From the NCBI GenBank assembly GCA_002842695.1, contig PHDT01000007.1, forward strand, positions 124,001-188,000: a stretch of 64,000 bases of DNA, read 5' to 3'. The notes under the pieces were generated by a model. That model saw only the letters and a list, made by a program, of their open reading frames with translations. It did not search any database and had not been told where the DNA came from. The translations under genes and the position numbers were made by a program. The stretch is from Bacteroidetes bacterium HGW-Bacteroidetes-10 (GTDB lineage: Bacteria > Bacteroidota > Bacteroidia > Bacteroidales > UBA932). Below, piece after piece: positions 1-8,777 of the stretch. Numbering within the stretch: the stretch's first letter is position 1; every line of letters begins with the position of its first letter.

Positions 1-200
1 CCAGGTGGTAAAAAAGAAGCCACTGTGTCGCCTGTTTCATTTAAAACAGATGACAACTGAGTAATGGTAAGTGTCTTTTTTTCAATTGTTTTCCAGTCAA
101 AATCTGCAGGGACATCAAGAACTTTCTTGTATGTGTCCTCAGGAAACTTTACACAGGACACTACCAGTATAGATAAAAGTATAAAACTAAACTTTTTCAA
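1..200 (-). CDS. LruC-type lipoprotein, N-terminal part (cut by left edge)
   Basis: The reverse strand opens with TTG at 200 and reads LKKFSFILLSILVVSCVKFPED, a lipoprotein signal peptide with a VVSC lipobox, and is still open at base 1. After the lipid cysteine it carries the CVKFP and FDWKT motifs shared with the two neighbouring LruC proteins. The TTG start is inferred because no ATG lies in frame between it and the stop of the upstream gene, which ends 9 bases away, so the two are probably one transcript. Only about 66 residues are visible and the LruC domain itself lies outside the window, so the family call rests on the N-terminal match. Confidence 0.7.
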   Translation of the reverse strand, partial: MKKFSFILLSILVVSCVKFPEDTYKKVLDVPADFDWKTIEKKTLTITQLSSVLNETGDTVASFLPP

Positions 201-209
201 TAAATGTGA

Positions 210-1418
210 TTAATTAATATAGTTAAAACTTGTTTTAGTATATAACTTTTCCAGATTAATGACTGAGTACCAATTGTAAATATCCTGAGACTCTACCCAT
301 GAAGCAAAATCGGAGTAAGCATCATATATTTTAATGTTTTCAATAGGGTGTCTAACAGACTTGTCGCTCATTATCGCCCAAACCCAATTGTCCGATGCAG
401 ATGTAAAGTCAGTACTACCAGTATGATTAAACAAGCTTAAGTCAAAATATTTAGTTGGTAGTTGTCCCTTAAAATGAACTTCATGCGCCCTGTCTTCAAA
501 CGATGAAAACAGAGAAATATTTACTTTGTTCGCATTATATCCTTCCAGAAAAGTAAACGAAGAGTATTTTATTACCGAGTTCAAAGAAACCGTAGCTGTA
601 AATTTATGAGATGCAACTGATACAGCATCATTATATACATTTACGAACTTTGTGTCAGTTGGCGGATTTATGAAGAAACTTCTGTAATTACCGGTAAATG
701 GAGCTACCTTGTAATCTGCATTTGCCTGATCACTTGGGTTAACAGGATTGAAGTATCCTGATTTTGGGTCAATATTGTAAATTGGTGCAAGGTCTGAATG
801 GTTGTTGAGTATACCAGGTAAAGTCAAACTTTTACGTACAATTTTGCTCACCTCTACGGGCATTCCGGTAAAGTTTGCTCCAAGTCCGATATATGTTTTT
901 GTACTGCCAATAGCTCTGGGTTCTATGTTAAAGTTTATAGCCATAACACGGCCTTTGTTATCCAGATCATATTCAATGTTAAGTCCAAATACGATGTCGT
1001 TCATATCTCTGTCCCCTGAAAACGGGAATAAATCTTCAAACATAACTGTTGCGTACTTGCTTTGAGCAGGAAAAAATATTCTTGTTTTGGTTCCACTAAC
1101 AGGTGTGGAAATAGATTTCGTCGACTCTTCCAAAATTACATTTGATGTTACAACCGTCAAAATACTACCCTTTCCCACATAAAGAGGATACTCTCCTGCA
1201 GGAAGATTCTTGGCAATAGTATCTCCATGCTGATTTAATACAGATGAAGTTGTGCTGAATGATACAATTTTTGTTTCAATTGTTTTCCAGTCGAATGTTT
1301 TCGAAATATTCAAGTCTGAAGTTGATGGGACAATAGTAGTTTCTGGAAACTTAACACATCCAACCGAAATTATTGTAATAAATAAAAAAGCTACTTGCTT
1401 TAAGGTAATGGATTTCAT
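210..1418 (-). CDS. LruC domain lipoprotein (402 aa)
   Basis: This is a secreted lipoprotein with signal peptide residues 1-20, lipobox ending at C21, then CVKFP and an FDWKT motif at 42-46. The LruC-type domain starts near residue 118; ATVMFEDLFPFSGDRDMNDIV at about 123-143 holds the acidic GDRDMND core that resembles a cation-binding loop. LruC proteins are surface lipoproteins of unknown biochemical role in Bacteroidota and Leptospira. It lies directly upstream of the truncated paralogue at the left edge, and a much longer paralogue lies at 2960-5422, so this is a small family cluster. No catalytic motif is seen. The ATG start fits the signal peptide. Confidence 0.8.
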   Translation of the reverse strand: MKSITLKQVAFLFITIISVGCVKFPETTIVPSTSDLNISKTFDWKTIETKIVSFSTTSSVLNQHGDTIAKNLPAGEYPLYVGKGSILTVVTSNVILEESTKSISTPVSGTKTRIFFPAQSKYATVMFEDLFPFSGDRDMNDIVFGLNIEYDLDNKGRVMAINFNIEPRAIGSTKTYIGLGANFTGMPVEVSKIVRKSLTLPGILNNHSDLAPIYNIDPKSGYFNPVNPSDQANADYKVAPFTGNYRSFFINPPTDTKFVNVYNDAVSVASHKFTATVSLNSVIKYSSFTFLEGYNANKVNISLFSSFEDRAHEVHFKGQLPTKYFDLSLFNHTGSTDFTSASDNWVWAIMSDKSVRHPIENIKIYDAYSDFASWVESQDIYNWYSVINLEKLYTKTSFNYIN

Positions 1419-1682
1419 AGCTGTAAAAATAATAAATTCAAATAGTTATACATATTTTTGGAATAACTATAGAACATCCCAATTTTAACAAATATAACAA
1501 TTATTCTATCGTTTTGTTTTTCTTATTATATTATTTGGTATATTAGGATTGATTATTAAGTAATTATTCTGCCAGGGAGTCGATTCTAATTAGTAATAAT
1601 TTGCAATCAAATTTGTCTTTAGAGCAAATAAATATTAGCATATTTTTTTTTAATTTTACACTTAACTAAAAATTTCAATCAT

Positions 1683-2258
1683 ATGAAAAAGTATCTGTTT
1701 CTGTTATTTGTGCTTATACCGGGATTGGCATTAGCACTCGAAAAAGGGGAAGGACAACCTGTTCCTAAAATGAATTTTTACGGGGTTGATTTTACATTAG
1801 TGAAAACTTTTGGCGTAAAAGAGGAGCTTGTCACAGAAACAAAGAAATATCCATATGGAAATTTCTTTGCAAAATATGTAAGAGAGATAGATCAGTCTGC
1901 GGAGCTAAAAAAAATTCAGTTTTCGGCATTTGATAACGTTAATATTGATGAGGCTATCTACAGGGCGAGAATTATGAATGAAGCCGGTATGCCTACCTAT
2001 AACAAAGCCTTCAAGATTGATGATGACGCACTTGTTGCTTTAATTAAGTCATTTAATACAGGAAAAGATACCGGATATGGTGTGATATATGTTGCAGAAC
2101 TTCTTAATAAAGAGGATGGTATTGGAAATTTTATTGCTGTTTGTTTTAATGTGAGAACCAAGAGAATCGTTTTTGCAGACAGAGTCTCAGCAAAGGCTGG
2201 CGGGTTTGGCCTTAGGAATTATTGGGCTTCGCCTTTAGAGAAGTTTTTCAAACTCTAA
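1683..2258 (+). CDS. secreted protein of unknown function (191 aa)
   Basis: I do not recognise this family. Residues 1-18 are a signal peptide (MKKYLFLLFVLIPGLALA) without a lipobox, so the product is probably periplasmic. The mature part is mixed alpha/beta in character, has no repeats and a single cysteine (in IAVCFNV), and contains a run AFKIDDDALVALIKSFN followed by GYGVIYVAELLNKEDG and a strand-like IGNFIAVCFNVRTKRIVFADRV. It starts an operon with the next gene, 12 bases downstream, also secreted and unknown. The upstream 260 bases are A/T-rich and probably hold the promoter, but no clean TAnnTTTG box is evident. Confidence 0.65.
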   Translation: MKKYLFLLFVLIPGLALALEKGEGQPVPKMNFYGVDFTLVKTFGVKEELVTETKKYPYGNFFAKYVREIDQSAELKKIQFSAFDNVNIDEAIYRARIMNEAGMPTYNKAFKIDDDALVALIKSFNTGKDTGYGVIYVAELLNKEDGIGNFIAVCFNVRTKRIVFADRVSAKAGGFGLRNYWASPLEKFFKL

Positions 2259-2270
2259 AAATTTCATATT

Positions 2271-2876
2271 ATGAAAAAGATAATTGGTCTCCTGATGGTG
2301 GCTCTCTTTTCTGTTGCCCTTTACGGACAAAAGACTAAACTCGAGTCGGGTTCGCTTGATTTCATGAAATCAAAACCGGTTGTTAACATTGCGTTTTCGT
2401 ATGACAATACATCCATTGGCAAAATGGCTGAGACAGATTATATCAACAAAAAAGTAACAGAGAAGAACAACAAGTATACTGGAGAGGGAGATGAGTGGAG
2501 AGAACAGTACCTGAATACAAAGACCAATATAAACGAAAAACAGCTGAAAAATCTGTTCGGAATTATTATGAAATCAAAAGGCATTTCCTTAACAGAGAAT
2601 GCAGATGAAGCTGCTTTTGAAATTAAGGTGAATGTAGATTATCTTGAACCAGGTTTCAACGCCGGAGGCTTTGTTAGTAAAGCTGCCTCCATGAATGTTA
2701 CCTGCAGATTCATTGAACGGCTTTCTGGAAATGAAATGGCTAGGGTAATTATTACTAATATTAGCACAGATAGTGACGTTGACGACAACTATTCTGTGGG
2801 GCTTAAGTTAAAAGATTGTTACGGAAAATGCGGGAAAGAACTTGCTCAGATTGTAATTGCCCGTGCAAAACTTTAG
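2271..2876 (+). CDS. secreted protein of unknown function (201 aa)
   Basis: Residues 1-19 form a signal peptide (ending ALYGQ). The mature protein begins with a charged stretch, has a segment SKGISLTENADEAAFEIKVNVDYLEPGF reminiscent of proteins that build an oligomeric beta surface, and ends with a two-cysteine loop DCYGKCGKEL that could be a disulphide or weak metal site. I do not recognise the family. It follows the 191-aa secreted gene by 12 bases and is closed by a strong terminator at 2901-2942, so the two form a self-contained two-gene operon between LruC genes on the other strand. Confidence 0.65.
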   Translation: MKKIIGLLMVALFSVALYGQKTKLESGSLDFMKSKPVVNIAFSYDNTSIGKMAETDYINKKVTEKNNKYTGEGDEWREQYLNTKTNINEKQLKNLFGIIMKSKGISLTENADEAAFEIKVNVDYLEPGFNAGGFVSKAASMNVTCRFIERLSGNEMARVIITNISTDSDVDDNYSVGLKLKDCYGKCGKELAQIVIARAKL

Positions 2877-2900
2877 ATATTAGATTCATTAATATTTTAA

Positions 2901-2942
2901 AAAAAAGAACTGCCAAATGTTAGATGGCAGTTCTTTTTTTTA
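2901..2942 (+). terminator. intrinsic terminator after the two-gene secreted operon
   Basis: An A-run and AGAACTGCCA pair with TGGCAGTTCT followed by a T-run, with a 9-base loop. The flanking A and T runs make it able to work for the convergent LruC gene ending at 2960 as well. Confidence 0.85.
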
Positions 2943-2959
2943 ATGATATTAACTAATTT

Positions 2960-5422
2960 CTAGTTATTATAAATTTTTTGATTATTCCTGTAACCTTCAA
3001 TATCCTTATACCAGTCAGTATATTCAACACCACCAGATGTAGCCCAACTGAAGAATTTTAAGAATGCATTACCAACAGATTCATATTCCTTAGGATAATT
3101 AAATTCTTCCGGAATCATTATTCCCCACATCATCCCATCTACATACTTGTATTTATCTGCTGAGCTAAGTTGGTCTCCTGCAAGCAATGTTGCATCAATC
3201 TTAGTTGTAGGCATGAAAGTAGGAAGGTGAATCTCTTTACTTCTTGAAACATTTGCAGATGTATAAGGAACAATAAAGAAGTTAAACGAATCCATTGAAA
3301 CACTTGCAAGTTCCTGTGGTGTCGTAAATTGCATTATTATAGCACCAGATGGTGTATTAAAATGGATGCCATCAACAGTATTTAATAATATTCCAAATTC
3401 GTCTGTAACAACATCTCTTACATTATTGAATATTGGTATAACGGCTTTGCTTACACCAGATTCTGTGCCGTTAGCAGTAACCGCAAAAGGAACTGTTCCC
3501 GAAATTATCTGACCATTTATGGTGGATATACTTGAGGCAGATATATTGTCAAGCTGGAATGCCGCTGCAATTTCAACTCCACTACCGGCAGCAAGTATTT
3601 TATGATCAAATTTCATACGAGAAACCTTGTTTGAAGAGTTGGTGTAATATGTAACTCTAAAGTTTAGAACCAGGTCGTTCATATCATAGTCACCTTTCCA
3701 TGACCATGTGTCTTCAAATGCAAATGTTCCCCAGGTAGATTCAGATGGGAAATAGGAGACAAATGCAACTGTTGCATCGTTGTCGTCATAGTCCAATGCT
3801 TCAGCTACTCCATCGGCATCATTGTCAACAATAGCAGGAGAAGGTGCTACGATTTGACCCGCAGCGTCGTTACATGTTGATGCAAGTATGTTCTTGGTCT
3901 GAGTTTTTGAAAGTAAGGCAAGGCCATCTGTGAAAAGGCCTTCATATAATTGTCTGCCGTTTGTGCCTGAGCCTTCAGCCATATTTGTGTGAACAAGTTC
4001 AATTCTGCCAGATATTTGTGATCCCGCATACCTTAAATCAGGAATATTGCCTGTGCATTTAAACAGTGAATATGAGTCTGAATTTGAAATTAGTGCCATA
4101 TCCCAGACTGATTCCACATTGCCGGTAAGGAATATACTTCCACCAAACAAATTAATATCTGACATGTTAATTTTTGTGTTCAGTGACTCCCACAACGAAC
4201 CATCGTAAAGATTAGCAACAGAGCCCTGGAGGTCAGTAAGTGCAGTTGAAATGTTGCAGAAATTGTTTGTGGTACCACCACCACTGGTTTTAAAGCTTAT
4301 GGTTGCAATAATTTCATTGTGATTATTTACGACTGTTCCGTTACTCTGATAGTATGTTTCGGTTTTGATAACTCCTCCCAGATCATTTGTTGCACTTGCG
4401 CTTACAGTGATGTCAAATTTCTTTACATCAATACTTCCGTTGTTGAAAAGCCTCGAGTTGTTAGATATTAGTAGTCCTGATGCTTTTTTAGGTACAATGA
4501 TATCTCCTTCGTTGAATAGTGTGCTTGAAGAGTTTACATCAATATTGTTATTAACGGTAAATGTTCCTTTGTTTACCATGTCAGACCCATCAGAAAAATT
4601 AACTATTTTCGATGAGTAAAAACTTCCATTTGGTTCGGTGTAAAAAACTGGTACATCTGCTTCAAAAACTCCGCAAGTCAATCCTCCAACTTCTACACTA
4701 CCACCATCCAGAACAACAATAGACGCTTTATTAAGGCTCATATTGCCAGTCATCTTTAGAGTTCCTTCTACATAAAGTATTGCATGTCCTATGTAGTTAC
4801 CCATATTAACGTTTGCAGTCCTGGTTACCCCGGCCGGAATTAAATAGGATTTGTATAGGTTGCCATGTGCAGAACTTTCACCGGCTAAGAAACCAACAAC
4901 ATTCAAAGTGCTGTTGTTGGATACAACAACATCAAAGTTTGCCGGAACAGGGACTGTTGGAGAGGTAAATGCTGCGTTATGGGCAATATTTGAATTTGAC
5001 TTTGTAACTGAAGCTGCTGTATTAACACTAATGTTTTTTGATGTAATATCAGTTTTAATAAGTGTTCTGCTGCCGTCAGGAAGAATTTCCTGAATATATA
5101 ATGATTGCAGTGACGACGGAAGTGTAAGGTTTACACTAAATGGTGTGCCTGGTCTGGCTGCACCTGAAGATAGCAGTGAGCCATCTTTGAGCATTGGCGA
5201 GGAATATACTTTTATTACCCTGATATAGCTGTCATTAATTCCACTTACCGAATTAACCTGAACATTTAAATTTACATTCTGAACAGTTTTCCAGTCAAAA
5301 TTTTCTGGAATATCTGAAATAACACCCGGATTTGGTTGCGGAAATTTTACGCAACTTGAAATCATAATAAGAGATAGTAGTGCAACTATCAGATATTTAG
5401 AGCGTTTAATTTGTTTTATCAT
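2960..5422 (-). CDS. large LruC domain lipoprotein (820 aa)
   Basis: The lipobox ends at C24 (MISSC) and is followed by CVKFP and FDWKT at 42-46, as in the two smaller neighbours. Residues about 160-500 are rich in N, S, T and G with repeated short strands, suggesting a beta-helix or beta-sandwich region. Around 529-547 is an aspartate-rich stretch, VDNDADGVAEALDYDDND, like a thrombospondin type 3 calcium repeat, leading into the LruC domain with SWKGDYDMNDLV near 573-585. The protein is expected at the cell surface; function unknown. It has about 400 residues more than the 402-aa paralogue, inserted between the shared N-terminus and the LruC domain. Confidence 0.8.
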   Translation of the reverse strand: MIKQIKRSKYLIVALLSLIMISSCVKFPQPNPGVISDIPENFDWKTVQNVNLNVQVNSVSGINDSYIRVIKVYSSPMLKDGSLLSSGAARPGTPFSVNLTLPSSLQSLYIQEILPDGSRTLIKTDITSKNISVNTAASVTKSNSNIAHNAAFTSPTVPVPANFDVVVSNNSTLNVVGFLAGESSAHGNLYKSYLIPAGVTRTANVNMGNYIGHAILYVEGTLKMTGNMSLNKASIVVLDGGSVEVGGLTCGVFEADVPVFYTEPNGSFYSSKIVNFSDGSDMVNKGTFTVNNNIDVNSSSTLFNEGDIIVPKKASGLLISNNSRLFNNGSIDVKKFDITVSASATNDLGGVIKTETYYQSNGTVVNNHNEIIATISFKTSGGGTTNNFCNISTALTDLQGSVANLYDGSLWESLNTKINMSDINLFGGSIFLTGNVESVWDMALISNSDSYSLFKCTGNIPDLRYAGSQISGRIELVHTNMAEGSGTNGRQLYEGLFTDGLALLSKTQTKNILASTCNDAAGQIVAPSPAIVDNDADGVAEALDYDDNDATVAFVSYFPSESTWGTFAFEDTWSWKGDYDMNDLVLNFRVTYYTNSSNKVSRMKFDHKILAAGSGVEIAAAFQLDNISASSISTINGQIISGTVPFAVTANGTESGVSKAVIPIFNNVRDVVTDEFGILLNTVDGIHFNTPSGAIIMQFTTPQELASVSMDSFNFFIVPYTSANVSRSKEIHLPTFMPTTKIDATLLAGDQLSSADKYKYVDGMMWGIMIPEEFNYPKEYESVGNAFLKFFSWATSGGVEYTDWYKDIEGYRNNQKIYNN

Positions 5423-5579
5423 TTTTTGTTTATTAACATTTTATTAACATGCAAATTAAAAGTAAATTCCTTTAATATCCAAATGTTTATTGTGTTAATA
5501 TGAAAAAAATGCACATATAAGAAATTGATTAATAATAGATAAAATCAATTAGTGTGATATTTATTAATGTTTATGAGCA

Positions 5580-6173
5580 TTATTTAATATTAATCCAGTT
5601 AGAAATTATCTCTTTTCCATGGCTTGAGATAATTGATTCAGGATGAAATTGAATACCATAGACAGGTAGTCTTGTGTGATAGAGCGACATAACGACTCCG
5701 GTTTCATTGATACTGCCTGCTTTCAGTTCCGAAGGCAGAGAGGCCGGGTCTACTGCCCATGAGTGGTAAAGTCCGGCTTCGAATTCCTGAAGATTGCCCG
5801 AGCTGTCTCTCATTTTTCCTAAAACAGGGTCATTCTCATCTGTTACAAAAACAGTGCTCTTATGTCCGTGCAGAGGATGCCCCAGATTGTATATCTTACC
5901 TCCGAAATATTCTGCAATTGCCTGGTGTCCGAGGCAGATCCCCAGAATTGAGTGACTATTCCGGCAGTAATCTATTGTCTCCATTAGTCTTCCGGCTTCG
6001 GAAGGAACTCCCGGTCCCGGTGATATAATTATATGGCTGTAGTGAGAGAGCTGCTCAAAACTGATTTTGTCGTTTAATACTATGTCTGCCTCCAGGCTGC
6101 ACGCACTGCGAACCAGGTGGAGCACATTGTAAACGAACGAATCGTAATTGTCTATAAGCAGAATTCTCTTCAT
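5580..6173 (-). CDS. pabA: aminodeoxychorismate/anthranilate synthase glutamine amidotransferase subunit
   Basis: This class I glutamine amidotransferase releases ammonia from glutamine for a chorismate-aminating partner. The sequence begins KRILLIDNYDSFVYN, has the nucleophile loop GICLGHQ with C80, and the catalytic pair H177 and E179 in FHPES. At 197 residues it is the normal length for PabA/TrpG. It faces a divergent pabB-pabC pair 38 bases away, and no trpE lies nearby, so 4-amino-4-deoxychorismate synthesis for folate is the preferred role, though dual use with TrpE cannot be excluded. A TACTTTTG box lies only 5 bases upstream of the start codon, so the mRNA may be leaderless. Confidence 0.88.
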   Translation of the reverse strand: MKRILLIDNYDSFVYNVLHLVRSACSLEADIVLNDKISFEQLSHYSHIIISPGPGVPSEAGRLMETIDYCRNSHSILGICLGHQAIAEYFGGKIYNLGHPLHGHKSTVFVTDENDPVLGKMRDSSGNLQEFEAGLYHSWAVDPASLPSELKAGSINETGVVMSLYHTRLPVYGIQFHPESIISSHGKEIISNWINIK

Positions 6174-6177
6174 AAGG

Positions 6178-6203
6178 CAAAAGTAGATAAATTGCTACAT
6201 TTG
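6178..6203. promoter_or_regulatory. back-to-back promoters for pabA and pabB
   Basis: On the minus strand 6185-6178 reads TACTTTTG (for pabA, start at 6173); on the plus strand 6196-6203 reads TACATTTG (for pabB, start at 6212). Both fit the Bacteroidota -7 consensus TAnnTTTG. Both start codons fall within about 5-8 bases of their box, leaving little or no leader. -33 elements are not clear. Confidence 0.55.
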
Positions 6204-6211
6204 TCATAAAT

Positions 6212-7207
6212 ATGGATAGAATTACAGATATAAGTCGAGCTGTCAGTTTAATGAACAGTCATGGTGCTGCCGGAGAGCCTTTCCTCTTTGCATTCGACTA
6301 TGAACTGTCAGAGGCTCTGTTTATCTCCTCTCCGCTTGACCAGCAAGATGTTCTTTTCCGGATAGGGGAGATATCAAACTGTAATGAACAAATGGTATTA
6401 AATGAGGAAGGAGAGCGGCTTAGCATTGTAAAGAGTGACGAGTACCCTGAGTATAAGCGGAAATTCGACATAATAAGAGATGGACTTATGAGGGGAGACT
6501 CATATCTTGTAAATCTTACATGCAGTACAGAGGTTAGATCCGGCCTCACCCTCAGGGAGATTTTTCTTGCCACTGATTCACCTTTTGGAATCTCTCTTCC
6601 CGGTAGGTTTGTGTCATTCAGCCCGGAGAGATTTGTGAGGATTGAGAATGGAGTCATTTCATGCTGCCCCATGAAGGGGACAATAAGTGCATCGGAGCCC
6701 GGGGCAGAACACAAAATTCTTCACGATTACAAAGAGAGCTGTGAGCATAATACAATTACAGATCTCATAAGGAATGACCTTGGGATGGTCTCGGAAAGAG
6801 TCTGGGTTGAGAGGTTTAAATACATTGACAGGATTAATACAGACAGAGGAGATATTCTACAGGTAAGTTCAGATATCAGGGGTAAGCTTCCGGATGGATG
6901 GCAGGGTAAGCTGGGTAGCCTTATTTTGTCACTGCTTCCTGCCGGTTCAATTTCAGGAGCGCCCAAGCCTTCGACAGTGAGGCTGATTGCCTCTGCCGAA
7001 CAGGAGAGTAGGGGTTTTTATACCGGGATAGCCGGATATTTTGACGGAAAGGTTCTTGATTCGGCGGTGCTCATCAGATTTATTGAAGAGAGAGAGGGCG
7101 GAAAGCTATTCTACCGGAGCGGAGGTGGAATAACAGTCAACAGCAATGCAAGGGATGAGTATGAAGAGATGCTGGCAAAAATCTACCTGCCTCTGGCTAA
7201 AAGATGA
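6212..7207 (+). CDS. pabB: aminodeoxychorismate synthase component I
   Basis: PabB converts chorismate plus ammonia to 4-amino-4-deoxychorismate. Chorismate-binding family signatures are present: HNTITDLIRNDLGMV around residues 178-192 and GSISGAPKPSTVRLI around 247-261, plus GFYTGIAGYFDG near 270. At 331 residues it lacks the long N-terminal extension of TrpE and E. coli PabB, as is usual for the short Bacteroidota form. It is followed 29 bases on by pabC and is divergent from pabA, giving a complete pABA module. The MDRITDISRA start matches the expected N-terminus, and a -7 box sits close upstream. Confidence 0.88.
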   Translation: MDRITDISRAVSLMNSHGAAGEPFLFAFDYELSEALFISSPLDQQDVLFRIGEISNCNEQMVLNEEGERLSIVKSDEYPEYKRKFDIIRDGLMRGDSYLVNLTCSTEVRSGLTLREIFLATDSPFGISLPGRFVSFSPERFVRIENGVISCCPMKGTISASEPGAEHKILHDYKESCEHNTITDLIRNDLGMVSERVWVERFKYIDRINTDRGDILQVSSDIRGKLPDGWQGKLGSLILSLLPAGSISGAPKPSTVRLIASAEQESRGFYTGIAGYFDGKVLDSAVLIRFIEEREGGKLFYRSGGGITVNSNARDEYEEMLAKIYLPLAKR

Positions 7208-7236
7208 ATTTGAATATTATTAGGTAAGTTATCAAA

Positions 7237-7818
7237 ATGAATTTTATAGAGTCCATAAAGGTAGTTGACGGCGTTCCGCAGAACCTGGAGTTGCATGCCG
7301 GGCGGGCCTCCCGCACCATTTATCACCATTTTGGGCTTAAGGGAGGCCTCTCCCTGCAGGAGATCCTGCTCGAGGCCCGCCGCCACCCTCAGGGCCTGTT
7401 CAAAATGCGTATCCTTTATTCAAAAGAGATCATCTCCATAAGCTGCGAAAACTATCAGCCGCGCAATATCAGATCTCTTAAGATTGTTGAGGGCGGAAAT
7501 GTTGAATACAGCTACAAATACGAAGATCGCAGCCTGCTGAGCAGACTTCTGGAGCAGAAAGGAGATTGCGACGATATTCTGATTATAAAAGATGGGTTTA
7601 TAACTGACACCTCATACTCAAATATAGTTATGGGCAGAGATGGAAAATTGTTCACCCCGTCGGCATTTCTGCTCAACGGGGTGAAAAGAGAGTTTTTGCT
7701 AAAGAGTGGTATTATCACTCAGATAGAAATTAAACCTTCCGATATCGCCTTCTACGACAGCATTTATTTGATTAATTCAATGCTTGACCTTTATCAGGTA
7801 GAAAGAGTCGTGTTTTAG
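7237..7818 (+). CDS. pabC: aminotransferase class IV, probable 4-amino-4-deoxychorismate lyase
   Basis: The product is a fold-type IV PLP protein of 193 aa, short for the family. N-terminal NFIESIKVVDGVPQNLELHAGRASRT and the later TDTSYSNIVMGRDGKLFTPS with LLNGVKREFLL correspond to the conserved lyase/BCAT core. Position directly after pabB strongly suggests it completes pABA synthesis by eliminating pyruvate from aminodeoxychorismate. Its compact length is typical of Bacteroidota PabC-like proteins. It ends 2 bases before the convergent CDGSH gene. Confidence 0.8.
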   Translation: MNFIESIKVVDGVPQNLELHAGRASRTIYHHFGLKGGLSLQEILLEARRHPQGLFKMRILYSKEIISISCENYQPRNIRSLKIVEGGNVEYSYKYEDRSLLSRLLEQKGDCDDILIIKDGFITDTSYSNIVMGRDGKLFTPSAFLLNGVKREFLLKSGIITQIEIKPSDIAFYDSIYLINSMLDLYQVERVVF

Positions 7819-7820
7819 TA

Positions 7821-8057
7821 CTAAATTTTATTGTGGCTTCCGTCACAAAAAGGCTTGTTTTCTGAATGCTTGCATCCGCAAAGGTAATGAGTTCCTCCCT
7901 TGTCGGGTTTGAACGCAAGCGGTGTGAATACTCCCCCCTTATGTGATCCGTCGCAGAAAGGCTGATTCTTGCTCTCTCCGCATGCGCACCAGTGATAATT
8001 CTTTCCCTCTTCCAGGTCCACTACATAGGGACCCTTCTTTGCAATTTTAGGTTTCAT
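7821..8057 (-). CDS. dual CDGSH iron-sulfur domain protein
   Basis: This 78-aa protein carries two CDGSH-type 2Fe-2S sites. The first uses C24, C26, C35 and H39 (CACG...FCDGSH); the second uses C60, C62, C71 and H75 (CGC...FCDGSH). Each site matches the C-x-C-...-C-x3-H ligand pattern of the mitoNEET-type family, here as a compact tandem. Such proteins carry redox-active, labile clusters; a specific partner is unknown. It is a short monocistronic gene convergent with pabC. Confidence 0.92.
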   Translation of the reverse strand: MKPKIAKKGPYVVDLEEGKNYHWCACGESKNQPFCDGSHKGGVFTPLAFKPDKGGTHYLCGCKHSENKPFCDGSHNKI

Positions 8058-8121
8058 TTTACACCTCCGCTTTAAGTTGTTGACTTAAAGTTAAAAATAA
8101 ATTTGGTGTAACAACAATTAT

Positions 8122-8682
8122 TTATTTTACAAAGGCCTTACCCATAGGAAGAACAACTTTTCCGGCCAAATCGTTGATAATGATTCCGGCCATCATGTAC
8201 CATGCGCCAAGTGCACAGAATATAAGTTCAAATCCTGCAATCTTGTTGAAGACAGGGTAACCGAAGTGACCAATAACAAGAAGGATGAATCCGCATAACA
8301 GAAGACCAAATGTAATTGCCATAGCCTTATGAACACGAAGTGAGGCAATAAACATGATTACTGTATACAGCGTCCATGCAAGCATAAAGTAACCTACATC
8401 TGAATGACTTGATGCATAGATACCGTAATAGTTAAGCATCCAGATGATTCCAAGGCCAATCCAGAAACTTCCGTAGGCAACAAAAGCACTGTAACCAAAG
8501 TTATTTCCCATTTTTTGCTCCTGAAATCCAGCTATCATCTGAGCCAGACCACCGAAAATTAAGCCCATTGCCACTACCGGACCCAGACCCAGCAGACCGA
8601 TGTTGTGAAACTGCAACAGAAGCGTTGTTAATCCAAAACCTGCAAGTCCTACAACAGCAGGGTTACCCATTTTTTTCTCCAT
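8122..8682 (-). CDS. satP: acetate/succinate channel-type transporter (GPR1/FUN34/YaaH family)
   Basis: This 186-aa inner-membrane protein has about six hydrophobic segments. The family signature NPAVVGLAGFGLTTLLL occupies residues 7-23, and the segment GLAQMIAGFQEQKMGNNFGY near 45-64 also matches. SatP/YaaH proteins move acetate and sometimes succinate, which fits a fermentative anaerobe. It is transcribed away from tlpA; a TATCTTTG box on the minus strand at 8713-8720 is its likely -7 element. Confidence 0.88.
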   Translation of the reverse strand: MEKKMGNPAVVGLAGFGLTTLLLQFHNIGLLGLGPVVAMGLIFGGLAQMIAGFQEQKMGNNFGYSAFVAYGSFWIGLGIIWMLNYYGIYASSHSDVGYFMLAWTLYTVIMFIASLRVHKAMAITFGLLLCGFILLVIGHFGYPVFNKIAGFELIFCALGAWYMMAGIIINDLAGKVVLPMGKAFVK

Positions 8683-8712
8683 TTATCTTTGTTATAAAAA
8701 TTTTTAAGCGCG

Positions 8713-8743
8713 CAAAGATAATTGGAAATAATTAATACTTTTG
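8713..8743. promoter_or_regulatory. divergent -7 boxes for satP and the TlpA gene
   Basis: Minus strand 8720-8713 reads TATCTTTG (satP side) and plus strand 8736-8743 reads TACTTTTG (TlpA side). Both fit TAnnTTTG. No convincing -33 is visible for either. Confidence 0.5.
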
Positions 8744-8777
8744 CTTTGAATGATATTTAACAAAAAAATCTGGTTTT

